Part shown: piece after piece, positions 1 to 9,792 of the stretch
Layout of the letters: every line of letters begins with the position of its first letter
How positions within the stretch are numbered: the first letter of the stretch is position 1
Source: Clostridia bacterium
GTDB lineage: Bacteria > Bacillota > Clostridia > Christensenellales > UBA1242
Assembly: GCA_028708805.1 (NCBI GenBank)
Contig: JAQVYC010000002.1
Span: 23,001-62,007, forward strand
Direction: 5' to 3'
DNA: 39,007 nucleotides
Made by a program: the position numbers and the translations under genes
Notes under the pieces: generated by a model
Seen by the model: only the letters and a program-made list of their open reading frames with translations
The model's database searches: none
What the model was told of the DNA's origin: nothing

Positions 1-5
1 TTTTT

Positions 6-281
6 TTATTCAGCACAAACACTGGCAACTTTTTTCCCGTTTTTTGCCTCAAATTTCACCTTACCATTAATTAAGGCAAAAAGTGTGTGGTCTTTTCCTA
101 AGCCCACATTGCAACCTGGATATATTCTCGTGCCACGCTGACGAAGTATAATTGAACCAGCCGAAACACTTTGACCATCACTGGCTTTAACACCTAGACG
201 CTGTGATGCACTATCTCGACCATTCCTACTGCTACCGCCACCTTTTTTATGTGCGAATAATTGAATGTTTATATATCTCAT
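6..281 (-). CDS. rpmA: 50S ribosomal protein L27 with cleavable N-terminal extension
   Basis: Protein [32 protein letters not shown]... is typical L27; SD aggagg upstream; ATGA overlap with prp. Confidence 0.97.
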   Translation of the reverse strand: MRYINIQLFAHKKGGGSSRNGRDSASQRLGVKASDGQSVSAGSIILRQRGTRIYPGCNVGLGKDHTLFALINGKVKFEAKNGKKVASVCAE

Positions 282-619
282 TTCAATCCTCCTATTTTAT
301 TAACTGTAACAAAATCTTTATAATCTTGGGAAATTTCAATCAAACTTAAAATTGTAGTTTGAAGCAAAATCTGTGCTTTTTCCATTAATTGTTCGGAAAC
401 ACCATCCTGAATTTTAACAAGGAAATAACCGATTTTATCATTTTGTTTATGTTCCACATTTATTTTAACAACTTCTTTTAATCCTAGCAAGCACGCTCCT
501 AAAATTGAAGACACTGCACTGCACACAATGTCTTTACCTGACCTTGCAAAGCCACTATGCCCCTTGCATTCAATGCTTATTATGTTGTTGTTTTTCTCTA
601 AAATATTTATTATAGTCAT
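278..619 (-). CDS. prp: Ribosomal-processing cysteine protease Prp (YsxB family)
   Basis: [17 protein letters not shown] motif with conserved His and Cys; lies between rplU and rpmA. Confidence 0.93.
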   Translation of the reverse strand: MTIINILEKNNNIISIECKGHSGFARSGKDIVCSAVSSILGACLLGLKEVVKINVEHKQNDKIGYFLVKIQDGVSEQLMEKAQILLQTTILSLIEISQDYKDFVTVNKIGGLK

Positions 620-677
620 ATTTTTCTATTTACTTTTTATTTTGTTTTCTTTTAAAAAAGAAATTAAATTTAGCCTT

Positions 678-983
678 CTACTTTATTTCTGTTATTTTTA
701 TTTCTGTGAAAGGTTGTCTGTGTCCATATTTTTTTCTGGTGCGTTTCTTTGGGTTATATTTAAACACTATTATTTTATCTGCCTTACCTTGACCAGTTAC
801 TTCGGCACTAACTTTAACATTATTAGCATTTTTACCAAATTTTATCTGACTTTCATCATTTATAAAAAGAGCATCAAAAATTATTTTGTCTCCAATATTT
901 TTTTCAAGCTTTTCAACTTGTAAAACATCTCCGACATTTACACTGTATTGCTTACCGCCAGTTTCTATGATTGCGTTTATCAT
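678..983 (-). CDS. rplU: 50S ribosomal protein L21
   Basis: MINAIIETGGKQYSVNVGDVLQVEKL...KKRTRKKYGHRQPFTEIKI is typical L21. Confidence 0.97.
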   Translation of the reverse strand: MINAIIETGGKQYSVNVGDVLQVEKLEKNIGDKIIFDALFINDESQIKFGKNANNVKVSAEVTGQGKADKIIVFKYNPKKRTRKKYGHRQPFTEIKITEIK

Positions 984-1068
984 AATGATTTCCTCCCTTA
1001 TAAAAAACTCGCTGTTAAAGGTGTACTTTATATTATAATTAAAAATACTTTAACCTTTACCATGCGGA
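984..1068 (-). ncRNA. Probable rplU 5' leader (L21-leader-like)
   Basis: About 85-nt leader between a strong promoter and rplU, with complementary GTTAAAG/CTTTAAC segments. Position matches the known Firmicutes L21 leader; not checked against a covariance model. Confidence 0.4.
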
Positions 1069-1074
1069 TAAGTT

Positions 1075-1103
1075 ATAATAACACTTGATAATATTTTTGT
1101 CAA
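1075..1103 (-). promoter_or_regulatory. Sigma-A-type promoter for rplU-prp-rpmA
   Basis: Minus strand TTGACA (1098-1103), 17-nt spacer, TATTAT (1075-1080). Confidence 0.75.
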
Positions 1104-1181
1104 GAAAATAATTTTGTTTAACATTAATATTCTAATATTTTATCGTATAAATTTTTTGGAATAATGAATTAGTTAAATAAA

Positions 1182-1220
1182 AAAAGTTCTCTTTGATAAA
1201 ACTTAAAAAAGAGAACTTTT
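1182..1220 (-). terminator. Intrinsic terminator downstream of rplA
   Basis: AAAAGTTCTCTTT...AAAGAGAACTTTT inverted repeat with flanking A and T tracts. Confidence 0.85.
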
Positions 1221-1251
1221 ATTTATATTCTTTTAGAATAATTAAAACAAA

Positions 1252-1938
1252 TTAACTTCTAGCATCTAATTTTATGCCTGGCCCCATTGTTGTGCAAATT
1301 GAAATATTTTTAATATATTGTCCTTTTGCAGATGCTGGTTTTGCTTTGATAATCACATTTAAAATTGTTTCATAATTTTCTATAAGCTTTTCAGCTCCGA
1401 AACTAATTTTTCCAATTGATACATGAATATTGTTAAACTTGTCTAATCTATACTCAACTTTACCTTTTTTAACATCTGTTATTGCCTTTGCAACATCGTT
1501 TGTTACTGTTCCTGATTTCGGATTTGGCATTAAACCTTTTGGTCCTAATATTCTAGCAATTTTACCAATTACTCCCATCATATCAGGTGTTGTAATACAA
1601 ACATCAAAGCCTAGCCAATTATCATTTTGTATTTTGGCAATCATTTCTTCACCGCCAACGAAATCTGCTCCGGCTTTAACTGCATCTTCTGCTTTGTCGC
1701 CTCTTGCAATAACAAGAACTTTAACAGATTTTCCTGTTCCGTTAGGAAGAACAACTACGCCACGAACTTGTTGGTCTGCGTTTCTGCCGTCAACCCCTAA
1801 TTTTAAATGAAGCTCAACTGTTTCATCAAATTTTATTTTAGATAAATCTATTGCTAGTTTGAATGCTTCTTGAACCTCGTAAAGTTTAGACGAATCTACT
1901 GCTTTTTTTGCTTCTGCAAATCTTTTACTTATCGCCAT
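1252..1938 (-). CDS. rplA: 50S ribosomal protein L1
   Basis: L1 signatures [28 protein letters not shown]. Confidence 0.97.
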   Translation of the reverse strand: MAISKRFAEAKKAVDSSKLYEVQEAFKLAIDLSKIKFDETVELHLKLGVDGRNADQQVRGVVVLPNGTGKSVKVLVIARGDKAEDAVKAGADFVGGEEMIAKIQNDNWLGFDVCITTPDMMGVIGKIARILGPKGLMPNPKSGTVTNDVAKAITDVKKGKVEYRLDKFNNIHVSIGKISFGAEKLIENYETILNVIIKAKPASAKGQYIKNISICTTMGPGIKLDARS

Positions 1939-2374
1939 TTTCTTCGCCCTCCTCTACTGTAATTCCCATACTGCGTGCCGTTCCAGCAATCATACTCATT
2001 GCTGTTTCAAGACTTGCAGCATTTAAGTCCGGCATTTTAAGTTTTGCAATTTCTTCAATTTGTGCCTTTGTTATATTGCCAACTTTTTCCTTGTTTGGAA
2101 CTGCTGATGCCTTATTTAAATTACATGCCTTTTTAATTAAAACTGGTGCAGGCGGTGTTTTTGTGATAAATGAAAAACTTCTATCTTGATAAATTGTAAT
2201 CACAACAGGGATTATCAACCCTGTTTGAGATGCTGTTCTTTCATTAAATTCTTTGATAAAGTTTCCTATTGCGATTCCGTGAGGTCCTAATGAAGAACCA
2301 ACCGGAGGTCCAGCAGTTGCTTTACCAGCTTGCAATTGCAATTTTACAACTGCAGTTATTTTTGGTTTTGCCAT
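1925..2374 (-). CDS. rplK: 50S ribosomal protein L11
   Basis: [26 protein letters not shown]; overlaps the rplA start by 14 nt. Confidence 0.97.
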   Translation of the reverse strand: MAKPKITAVVKLQLQAGKATAGPPVGSSLGPHGIAIGNFIKEFNERTASQTGLIIPVVITIYQDRSFSFITKTPPAPVLIKKACNLNKASAVPNKEKVGNITKAQIEEIAKLKMPDLNAASLETAMSMIAGTARSMGITVEEGEENGDK

Positions 2375-2470
2375 TTTAATCTCCTTTTATGTGGTCATTG
2401 TGAGATGTGGCATACACCTCTTCCACTTTTTTATATATTAATCAATTATTATATAATTGCTAATATCAAA

Positions 2471-2986
2471 CTAAACTTTTCTTATTTGGCTGAAATCTAA
2501 ATCAACTGGAGTATCACGCCCAAACATTTCAACAACAACTTTTACTCTTTGATTTTCTTTGTTAACCGATTCTATTGTCCCTATAAAATTGTTAAGCGGA
2601 CCATCAATAATTTCAACTCTATCGTTTTTTTCTAAATCCATATCAACAGCAATTTTTTCAAGTCGCATTTTTCTAATCTCATCTTCGGTCAATGCAAGCG
2701 GTCTGCCTTTTGGACCTACAAACCCAGTAATGCCCCGTGTGCGTGTTATATTGTGCCAAATGTCATCGCCGTAAATCATTTTTACTAGCAAATAACATGG
2801 CATAATTTTGCGTTGTATAAGTTTTTTCTTGCCGTTTTTTTCTTCTATTACATCTTCCATAGGAATAATAACATCGAAAATTCTATCTTTTAAATTATAT
2901 TTTTCAATAACTGTTTCAAGATTTTCTTTTGCAACATTTTCATAACCCGAAAATGTATGGAGCACATACCATTTTGCTTCTTCCAT
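2471..2986 (-). CDS. nusG: Transcription termination/antitermination protein NusG
   Basis: WYVLHTFSGYENVAKENLE...RTRGITGFVG...KOW-like C-terminus. Confidence 0.97.
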   Translation of the reverse strand: MEEAKWYVLHTFSGYENVAKENLETVIEKYNLKDRIFDVIIPMEDVIEEKNGKKKLIQRKIMPCYLLVKMIYGDDIWHNITRTRGITGFVGPKGRPLALTEDEIRKMRLEKIAVDMDLEKNDRVEIIDGPLNNFIGTIESVNKENQRVKVVVEMFGRDTPVDLDFSQIRKV

Positions 2987-3092
2987 TGCTTCTCCTATTA
3001 TTTTTATGCTTGAATTTTAAGATTAAATAAATTTTTAAACTTATGTTCTTCTAAAAATATTTTTCTATTTTTTGTTATGCTTTACCTAAACT

Positions 3093-3551
3093 TTACTCAA
3101 ATAGCCCAAAAAACCAACTGTAAGCAAAATCTAAAACTGTATCAATGCCAAGTAATATAACCGCAAAGATTAGCACAAATGCTATAACCGTACCCGTTTT
3201 TTTGGCAACCTGAGAAAAAGTTGGCCATATAACTTTTTTTAGTTCAGAAAACACTTCCTTAGTTTTTCTTTTAAATTTGGAAGGTTTCTTGTCTTTTTTA
3301 ACATTTTTATCTTTAGCTTTTCCACTTTTAGTGTCGGTCTTAGTTTCTTGCTTTTTTTCCTGCTTTGCTGGCAATTGCATTTCATTAGTTTCAGCTTTTT
3401 CATCTAAATCAGCCAAAACAGGCACTTCTGCAACAGAAATTTCAGAAGAATTTAATTCTTTAACTTCTGTTATTTGTTCTGTTTCTAATTTGCCCTTAGA
3501 GTTGCTTTTTTTATTTTTTGCCAACTTCTTTTTGGTGTTTTTACTAGGCAT
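3093..3551 (-). CDS. secE: Preprotein translocase subunit SecE with long charged N-terminal extension
   Basis: C-terminal FSELKKVIWPTFSQVAKKTGTVIAFVLIFAVILLGID is SecE; adjacent to nusG. Confidence 0.93.
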   Translation of the reverse strand: MPSKNTKKKLAKNKKSNSKGKLETEQITEVKELNSSEISVAEVPVLADLDEKAETNEMQLPAKQEKKQETKTDTKSGKAKDKNVKKDKKPSKFKRKTKEVFSELKKVIWPTFSQVAKKTGTVIAFVLIFAVILLGIDTVLDFAYSWFFGLFE

Positions 3552-3632
3552 TTACTCCTCCTTGTTCTAAGCCCGCAATTTTATTAAATTAATAAAATAA
3601 AAACAGGATTAAAATTTAAACCTGATTTAAAC

Positions 3633-3803
3633 TTATTTTGTTTCTTTATGCAATGTTCTTTTTCCGCATCTCGGACAAAACTTCATTAGTTCAATTCTTT
3701 CGGGATTATTCCTTTTATTTTTTGTAGTAGCATAATTACGCTCTTTACACTCTGTGCAAGCAAGCATTATTCTTTCATTAATATGACTTTTCTTAGTTGC
3801 CAT
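3633..3803 (-). CDS. rpmG: 50S ribosomal protein L33 (CXXC zinc-binding type)
   Basis: [29 protein letters not shown]...[14 protein letters not shown]; start moved to the internal ATG at 3803. Confidence 0.95.
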   Translation of the reverse strand: MATKKSHINERIMLACTECKERNYATTKNKRNNPERIELMKFCPRCGKRTLHKETK

Positions 3804-3825
3804 GTTATCCCCCGTTAAAAAAACT

Positions 3826-3847
3826 CCCATAAGGAGTGTCTTATGGG
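3826..3847. promoter_or_regulatory. 22-bp perfect dyad at the rpmG transcription start
   Basis: CCCATAAG-GAGTGT-CTTATGGG; overlaps the predicted TSS; followed on the minus strand by AGTTTTTTT. Confidence 0.6.
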
Positions 3848-3849
3848 CT

Positions 3850-3878
3850 AATATAACATAACCAACAAGGGTTGTCAA
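3850..3878 (-). promoter_or_regulatory. Strong promoter for rpmG-secE-nusG-rplK-rplA
   Basis: Minus strand TTGACA (3873-3878), 17-nt spacer, TATATT (3850-3855) with TGn extension. Confidence 0.8.
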
Positions 3879-3914
3879 TGTAAATTTCAAATTATTTGAT
3901 AAAAAAACAACAAA

Positions 3915-4469
3915 CTAACTTCTTAAAAATTTAAGCACTTTTGGTATGGCAAAACTTCTTGCCCTATTAAAAGATAACATTAATTTTGGATTAAACTCTA
4001 TATGAGATAAACCTTCTTTTATCATTCTTTCAGCATTAAGTTGTAGTTCATCAGCAATTGCTTCGCAAACTAACCTGCCCACTATATAATTAAAATTTTG
4101 TTCACTTAATTCATTTCTTGCAATAATATAACCAATGTCATTAGCCATCATAATTTCATTTAAAGCATGACTTAAAAATAGTGCCAACTTATCTATGGCA
4201 AACTGATTTCCGTTTGCAGCCGCTAATATTTGCCATTTCATGCTTTTGTCAAAGTTTACAGGAATTACGCTTTCCAAGCCCTTTTTAAAAATATAAGATA
4301 GATAGTCTTGAGCAATCGGATCATTTTTCGCAGCATCCAAGCATACATCGTTGTAACAGTCAATAACAACTTCTTCTTTGTTTTCATAACTTGCTTTTTG
4401 TATTGTTTTATTTATTTTACTTCTTAATGCCATAAACTGCTTTCTACAATTTTCGCTTGTCCAATCCAT
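3915..4469 (-). CDS. Hypothetical protein with weak Sel1-like helical repeat character
   Basis: 184-aa ORF with SD aaggag; segment DPIAQDYLSYIFKKGLE..MKWQILAAANGNQFAIDKLALFLS resembles Sel1/TPR-type repeats. Confidence 0.7.
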   Translation of the reverse strand: MDWTSENCRKQFMALRSKINKTIQKASYENKEEVVIDCYNDVCLDAAKNDPIAQDYLSYIFKKGLESVIPVNFDKSMKWQILAAANGNQFAIDKLALFLSHALNEIMMANDIGYIIARNELSEQNFNYIVGRLVCEAIADELQLNAERMIKEGLSHIEFNPKLMLSFNRARSFAIPKVLKFLRS

Positions 4470-4592
4470 TTTAACTCCTTTAAATTTTTGAATATATATT
4501 AATTACATTATAAACTAAAATTCTCAATTTGTCTTTAAAAAGTCCATGTAAATTTAATAATTATAAAGCTTAGAAAACAAACCAACTATTTT

Positions 4593-6029
4593 TTATAACA
4601 ATGGTGCAAATAATCTGAATACAACTTGTCCGAACTTACTGTAAATTGGACTTTTTTTGAAATATAACATATCTATTTTCACGCTTTTTTCTAAGTCTAC
4701 TTTAATGTCTTTTAAATGTTCCTTGATAATTTCTTTTTGATACAAGACCGCAGTTATTTCAAAATTTAAGGAAAAAGACCTGTAATCTGCATTACATGTT
4801 CCAATACACATCGCCGTTTTGTCTACAATTAAAACTTTGCTATGTAGAAATCCGTCATAAAGAAAAACCTTTCCGCCAGATTCCACAATTTCTTTGGCAA
4901 AAGATAACGAAGCTCCGTATACAATTTTTTTGTCTGGCTTCTTAGGAATCATCACAGTTACTTCAACTCCGCTTTTAATAGCCTGCTTTAAAGCACTCAT
5001 AAAATTTTCATCAGGCACGAAATACGGCGTTTGTAATATGATAGATTTCTCAGCATTGCACATCATTTTAATCATTGCTTGTTTTATCTTGTTTTTGCTA
5101 TCGTCTGGACCACTCGTGATTATTTGAGCAATTACATTGCCTTTTGATTTCATTTTAGGAAAGAAACCTTCTTTGACATAATCCTCAGACTGTATGTCTT
5201 TTTTCATACAAAACTGGCAAAAGTTAAAGAAAGAGTTTTGAAGAGCATATACGGCTTGTCCCTCTATTCTAATATGCGTATCCCGCCACGGCTTCAACCT
5301 TCTATGATAGCCCATATGGTCTTTTCTAATATTTATACCACCCGTATAGCCAATCTTGCCGTCAATAACTGCTATTTTTCTATGGTCACGGTAATTCATT
5401 TTTAAATTAATTAATCTGATATTAAAAAGTGGCGGAAAAAATTCTTTAACCTCGCCTCCTGCTTTCTTGAGCCTTCTAAAAAAACGCCTAGGCGCACCAA
5501 AACAACCAACTGAATCATAAATCAGTTTAACTTTAACGCCTTCTTTGGCTTTCTCGCATAATAAATCCATAAACGGCTTGCCAATGAAATCATCTCCGAA
5601 AATGTAATACTCTAAATTAATAGAATGTTTTGCATTTTTAATATCTTCTGTAAGAGCCGACATCTTATCTAATCCATTTGTGAAAATTTCAACTTTATTT
5701 CCAAAAGTTGGAACACTTTTTGCGTTTATTAAATTAAAGTGTATTAATTTTGATGCTTTTTTATCACTTATGATATCCCCGCCCTTTTCAATTTCACGAT
5801 AAAAGTTTTTATGCTTATCATCATAAAAATGCTTGGTTCTCAACATTCTTCTGTTTTTAATACTAAGACCACTACCAAATAAGACATATAAAAAAAAGCC
5901 TACTATCGGAAGAAAAACAAATAGAAGAGTCCAAGAAATAATGATTTCTGGCTTTTTTCTTTCCAAAAAAATCATTGAAATAACTAAAAGTGCATTTAAA
6001 ATGGTAAAGATATTAACAAAGTATTCCAC
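4593..6029 (-). CDS. cls: Cardiolipin synthase (two PLD/HKD motifs)
   Basis: DHRKIAVIDGKIGYTGG and LHSKVLIVDKTAMCIGTCNAD; N-terminal TM helices; GTG start at 6029 preceded by AGGAG. Confidence 0.92.
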   Translation of the reverse strand: MEYFVNIFTILNALLVISMIFLERKKPEIIISWTLLFVFLPIVGFFLYVLFGSGLSIKNRRMLRTKHFYDDKHKNFYREIEKGGDIISDKKASKLIHFNLINAKSVPTFGNKVEIFTNGLDKMSALTEDIKNAKHSINLEYYIFGDDFIGKPFMDLLCEKAKEGVKVKLIYDSVGCFGAPRRFFRRLKKAGGEVKEFFPPLFNIRLINLKMNYRDHRKIAVIDGKIGYTGGINIRKDHMGYHRRLKPWRDTHIRIEGQAVYALQNSFFNFCQFCMKKDIQSEDYVKEGFFPKMKSKGNVIAQIITSGPDDSKNKIKQAMIKMMCNAEKSIILQTPYFVPDENFMSALKQAIKSGVEVTVMIPKKPDKKIVYGASLSFAKEIVESGGKVFLYDGFLHSKVLIVDKTAMCIGTCNADYRSFSLNFEITAVLYQKEIIKEHLKDIKVDLEKSVKIDMLYFKKSPIYSKFGQVVFRLFAPLL

Positions 6030-6128
6030 ACTTAAACTCCTGAATTTAAGCAATATATATTTCAATTATTATATCATAGATTGCCCTTAAATACAAACAA
6101 AATCATAATTATATGAAAATATCTTAAC

Positions 6129-7232
6129 TTAGTGTTTATATATATTTTTAAAATAAGTTTTTGCAACTTTTGCCTTGTTAGGATTCCCGCTCGTGCTTGA
6201 AAATTTTATGTTTTTAAAATTACCAACTTTTTTTATTGGCTTTAAATTTGAATTGTGTTTTAGGTCGTTTTCAATTAAGAATTGTACTCTTTTTGCAACC
6301 GGAATTGCACCATCATAAATTTGAACTTTTTCACCGAATATGTTTTCAAGTTGTTTTTTTATTGCAATAAAATGCGTACATCCTAAAACTAAATTCTCGG
6401 TATTTTTATAAATAGGATTATCAAACTCTTGCAATAAAATAGACATTAATGAATTTAAATTATTATCATATTCATTTTCTTTATTTTCGTTTGCTATATT
6501 ATCAATTCCTTCTACCGCTTCATCTGTTTGTTCAGTGGTTTCTTCATTTGATTTGATGTTGTTTTCAATTTCTTCGTTTAGTTTTTGTTCTATTTTTTTA
6601 TTTAACTTTCGGCTTGACTTTTTAATTATTGCTTTTTCAACTTCTTCATCTATTTTTGCAGGCAAGCCTGAAATGTAAACCTTATGCACTTTATCTTTAT
6701 TATAATAACGCAATTTGTTTTTTCTATACTCTAACCGTAACTGCCAAGTGCATTTTTTGTTTAGTCTATTATAGTATTTTAATGTGCTTTGCGTAGCAAA
6801 AATAATAATATCTCCACCATTAATTCGTGCTTTTTTTAAAGCTGGCTCAATTCCAACAATGCTAATTTTAAATTTTCTACGCAAATGCTTAATGCAATTT
6901 ACTGTTAATGTATTACATGCCAAAACGACAAGCATCGGTTCAAATTCTTTTATTGCTTTTTCTAGCAGATTGTCTGCAATTTCAATTAATTCTTGCTTGC
7001 TTTTGTTCCCATACGGAGCATTCGCATCATCCGAAACATATACATAATTAAAATTTGGAAGCAGTTTATAACATTCTTTTAAAATATGTAGCCCGCCTAT
7101 TCCACTGTCTATCAAAACAATTGTATTATTGCTGTCCTTCTGGCTTGAAATTTTTAAATCTTTACTATTTGCATTAGAGATATTTTTATCAACAAATAAA
7201 TTGACAAAAAAACTTTTAACAAAATTTCCCAT
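6129..7232 (-). CDS. Divergent glutamate racemase-like protein with charged insertion
   Basis: IDSGIGGL, DANAPYGNKS, LACNTLT, GIEPALKKA, LGCTHF motifs; about 70-aa K/E/N-rich insertion before the second Cys motif. Confidence 0.82.
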   Translation of the reverse strand: MGNFVKSFFVNLFVDKNISNANSKDLKISSQKDSNNTIVLIDSGIGGLHILKECYKLLPNFNYVYVSDDANAPYGNKSKQELIEIADNLLEKAIKEFEPMLVVLACNTLTVNCIKHLRRKFKISIVGIEPALKKARINGGDIIIFATQSTLKYYNRLNKKCTWQLRLEYRKNKLRYYNKDKVHKVYISGLPAKIDEEVEKAIIKKSSRKLNKKIEQKLNEEIENNIKSNEETTEQTDEAVEGIDNIANENKENEYDNNLNSLMSILLQEFDNPIYKNTENLVLGCTHFIAIKKQLENIFGEKVQIYDGAIPVAKRVQFLIENDLKHNSNLKPIKKVGNFKNIKFSSTSGNPNKAKVAKTYFKNIYKH

Positions 7233-7338
7233 ATAAAAATATATGATAAATATTTTTTTTAAGTGAAATATTGATAAAAATACTTGATTTTTTTATTAGC
7301 CTATGCTAGACTTAATGCTAATTTAAGGAGATTAATTT

Positions 7339-7608
7339 ATGCCAAATATTAAATCAGCAGAAAAAAGAGTTCATACATCCGAAAAAAATAGAATGATAAA
7401 CAAGTCTGTGAAGTCGGAAATTTCAACCTACATTAAAAATTTTAAAAATGCTTTATCCAACAACGAAATTGAAAAAGCAGAAAAGCTTTACAAAGAAGTT
7501 GAAGGCTTTTTAGATAGCGCTACAAGAAGAAATATTATTCATATAAATAATGCAACTCGTAAAAAAGCACGTTTTGCTAAACTTTTGGACACAGCAAAAA
7601 AGTCATAA
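7339..7608 (+). CDS. rpsT: 30S ribosomal protein S20
   Basis: MPNIKSAEKRVHTSEKNRMINKSVKSEIST...NNATRKKARFAKLL. Confidence 0.96.
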   Translation: MPNIKSAEKRVHTSEKNRMINKSVKSEISTYIKNFKNALSNNEIEKAEKLYKEVEGFLDSATRRNIIHINNATRKKARFAKLLDTAKKS

Positions 7609-7640
7609 AATTTTAAATTCATTAAAATAATACAAAAAAT

Positions 7641-7666
7641 AAAAAGCCTAAACTTATAGGCTTTTT
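7641..7666. terminator. Bidirectional intrinsic terminator
   Basis: AAAAAGCCTA-AACTTA-TAGGCTTTTT between the convergent genes rpsT and 7680-8276. Confidence 0.88.
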
Positions 7667-7679
7667 GTATTTTCTATAT

Positions 7680-8276
7680 TTATCTGCAAGAATTTAATTC
7701 GTTTTTGCTTTCATTTACTTTTGTTTTTTCGGGTGCTTCTATTATATCAGCCATCAACCAATTGTTTTTATCATCATAATATGAAATAACCCTGTTTCCT
7801 TCATAGTCTTTTTTATCAACAACAAGTATAGTATATTCAGATTTATTACTATCTTTTTGATTCGATACATTGTAAGCAACCGAATTTTTATCTCCTGTAC
7901 AAACAGCCATTTTAATGCTTTCAAAACGGTTTTGCTCAGTCGGTTTTTGTGTTAATTTAAATAATACTGACTTTACCACTTCAAGTCCGCCCTGTTGATA
8001 ATCTTCATCTGGGGTTTTTATATCTTCATCAATTAAAAAGCCATATACACCATTTGCGGTTCTTACTTTTCCATATTTATCAGCAAGCTTTGCATTTTTG
8101 CCAAAAAACATTTTTATATCTCCAAAGTCTATAAATTGAAGAAAATTATTAGCAAGCTTTTTAAATTCTACATTCTCATATATCAACGGCAATAAATTAT
8201 AAGATTTAATAAATCTTTGAACAACTTTTTGATTTTCTTTTAAATTTTCTTTCCCAAACTTTAATTTTGAAAACAT
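7680..8276 (-). CDS. Hypothetical protein
   Basis: 198-aa ORF with SD aaggag; no family recognised. Confidence 0.75.
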   Translation of the reverse strand: MFSKLKFGKENLKENQKVVQRFIKSYNLLPLIYENVEFKKLANNFLQFIDFGDIKMFFGKNAKLADKYGKVRTANGVYGFLIDEDIKTPDEDYQQGGLEVVKSVLFKLTQKPTEQNRFESIKMAVCTGDKNSVAYNVSNQKDSNKSEYTILVVDKKDYEGNRVISYYDDKNNWLMADIIEAPEKTKVNESKNELNSCR

Positions 8277-8468
8277 TTAATCTCCTTTGAAACCTTAATT
8301 TGTTTAAAGTTCTTAAATATATTTTTTTAATAATAATATTATATCACATATTATATATTTGTAAATAGCATCTTTTTTTGCTTTGTTTGCAAGTAAATTT
8401 TTAAAAATTACTTTATTTTTTGCACAATATGATGTATAATACAGGTTAGTTTAAAAAAGAGGAATATT

Positions 8469-9755
8469 ATGAAAACTAAGACTAATGAATTAAAATGCAA
8501 TACAAATGTTGAAATTGCAGGATTTATTGAAAAAATAAGAGACCAGAAAAATATGCAATTTATTATTTTAAGAGATTTATATGGTGCTGTTCAAATTACT
8601 GTTGATAAATCTAAATGTACAAGCTTACTATCTGTAACAGAGAAATTATCTATTAATTCTTTTGTAATAATTAAAGGTGAAGTGGTTGAAAACAGTTATG
8701 TAAAACTTGGCGGAAAGGAAATAATTCCGTCTGAAATTATAATTGAAAGCATTGCCGATACTTTGCCTATTGACGAAGAAAGCAACATTGACCAAAAGCT
8801 TGATTATAGATGGATAGATTTGCGTCAACCTAAAAATGCTTTAATGATGAAAGTTCAAACACTATTCACACATTCGGTTCGTAATTTTCTATACGAAAGA
8901 GATTTTGTTGAAATGCATTCACCTAAAATAATTTCTCAACCGAGTGAATCTGGCTCAGACCTTTTTACTCTTGATTATTTTGGAGAAAAAGCATACCTTA
9001 CGCAGTCGCCACAATTTTATAAGCAAATGGCAATTGCAAGCGGACTTGAAAAAATATTTGAAGTAGGTCCTGTGTTTAGAGCTGAAAAAAGTTTCACTTC
9101 TCGACACGCAACAGAATTTACTGGCATTGATTTAGAAATAGCAAATATGCACAATGTTGAAGACATAATGAAATTTGAAGAAGAAATGCTTACTTATGCA
9201 CTTGAAAAAGTAAAAGAAAAATTTGGCGAAGAAATAAAACAATATTTTGGCATCGAATTAACTATTCCGACCTTGCCATTCCCTCGAATTGAAATGAAAA
9301 CAGCCGTTGAAATTTTGCAAGACCTAGATTTTGATATCGAATTCGGCGAAGATTTTTCAACCGAGCAAGAAAAAGCTTTGGGTGAATATTTAATTAGAAA
9401 AAACGGACACGAATTCTATTTTATTACAGATTACCCTGCCGAAATTCGTGCATTCTATCATATGAAAGATGAAAAAGGCTTAACCGCAAAAGGATATGAC
9501 CTTTATTGGAAGGGTATTGAAATTACAACCGGAGCAATAAGGGAACATAGATATGACATACTTTTAGCACAGGCAATTGAACGAGGAAACTCTCAGAAAA
9601 AACTTCAATTTTATTTAGACTTTTTTAAGTATGGTTGCCCTGCTCACGGCGGTTTCGGAATTGGACTTGATAGAATTACAATGCTATTGCTTGGAATACC
9701 GACAATTAAGGAATCAATGTTTATTTTTAGAGGCCCAACAAGAATTAAACCTTAA
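8469..9755 (+). CDS. aspS: Archaeal-type (probably non-discriminating) aspartyl-tRNA synthetase
   Basis: About 428 aa without the bacterial GAD insertion; class II motifs (FVEMHSPKI, VFRAEKSFTSRHATEFTGIDLE, GIGLDRITMLLLG); upstream of gatCAB. Confidence 0.93.
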   Translation: MKTKTNELKCNTNVEIAGFIEKIRDQKNMQFIILRDLYGAVQITVDKSKCTSLLSVTEKLSINSFVIIKGEVVENSYVKLGGKEIIPSEIIIESIADTLPIDEESNIDQKLDYRWIDLRQPKNALMMKVQTLFTHSVRNFLYERDFVEMHSPKIISQPSESGSDLFTLDYFGEKAYLTQSPQFYKQMAIASGLEKIFEVGPVFRAEKSFTSRHATEFTGIDLEIANMHNVEDIMKFEEEMLTYALEKVKEKFGEEIKQYFGIELTIPTLPFPRIEMKTAVEILQDLDFDIEFGEDFSTEQEKALGEYLIRKNGHEFYFITDYPAEIRAFYHMKDEKGLTAKGYDLYWKGIEITTGAIREHRYDILLAQAIERGNSQKKLQFYLDFFKYGCPAHGGFGIGLDRITMLLLGIPTIKESMFIFRGPTRIKP

Positions 9756-9792
9756 AATGTAAATTTAAAAAAAGAAATTATAGGAGTATAAT

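Noticed and set aside
528-923. + strand hydrophobic 131-aa ORF
   Set aside because: Antisense to prp and rplU; Phe/Leu/Ile richness from T-rich DNA
1430-1810. + strand ORF (126 aa) opposite rplA
   Set aside because: Shadow ORF of conserved L1; composition reflects the reverse frame
8281-8468. Possible T-box or riboswitch upstream of aspS
   Set aside because: No T-box core or terminator/antiterminator pair could be identified; only AT-rich sequence and an SD
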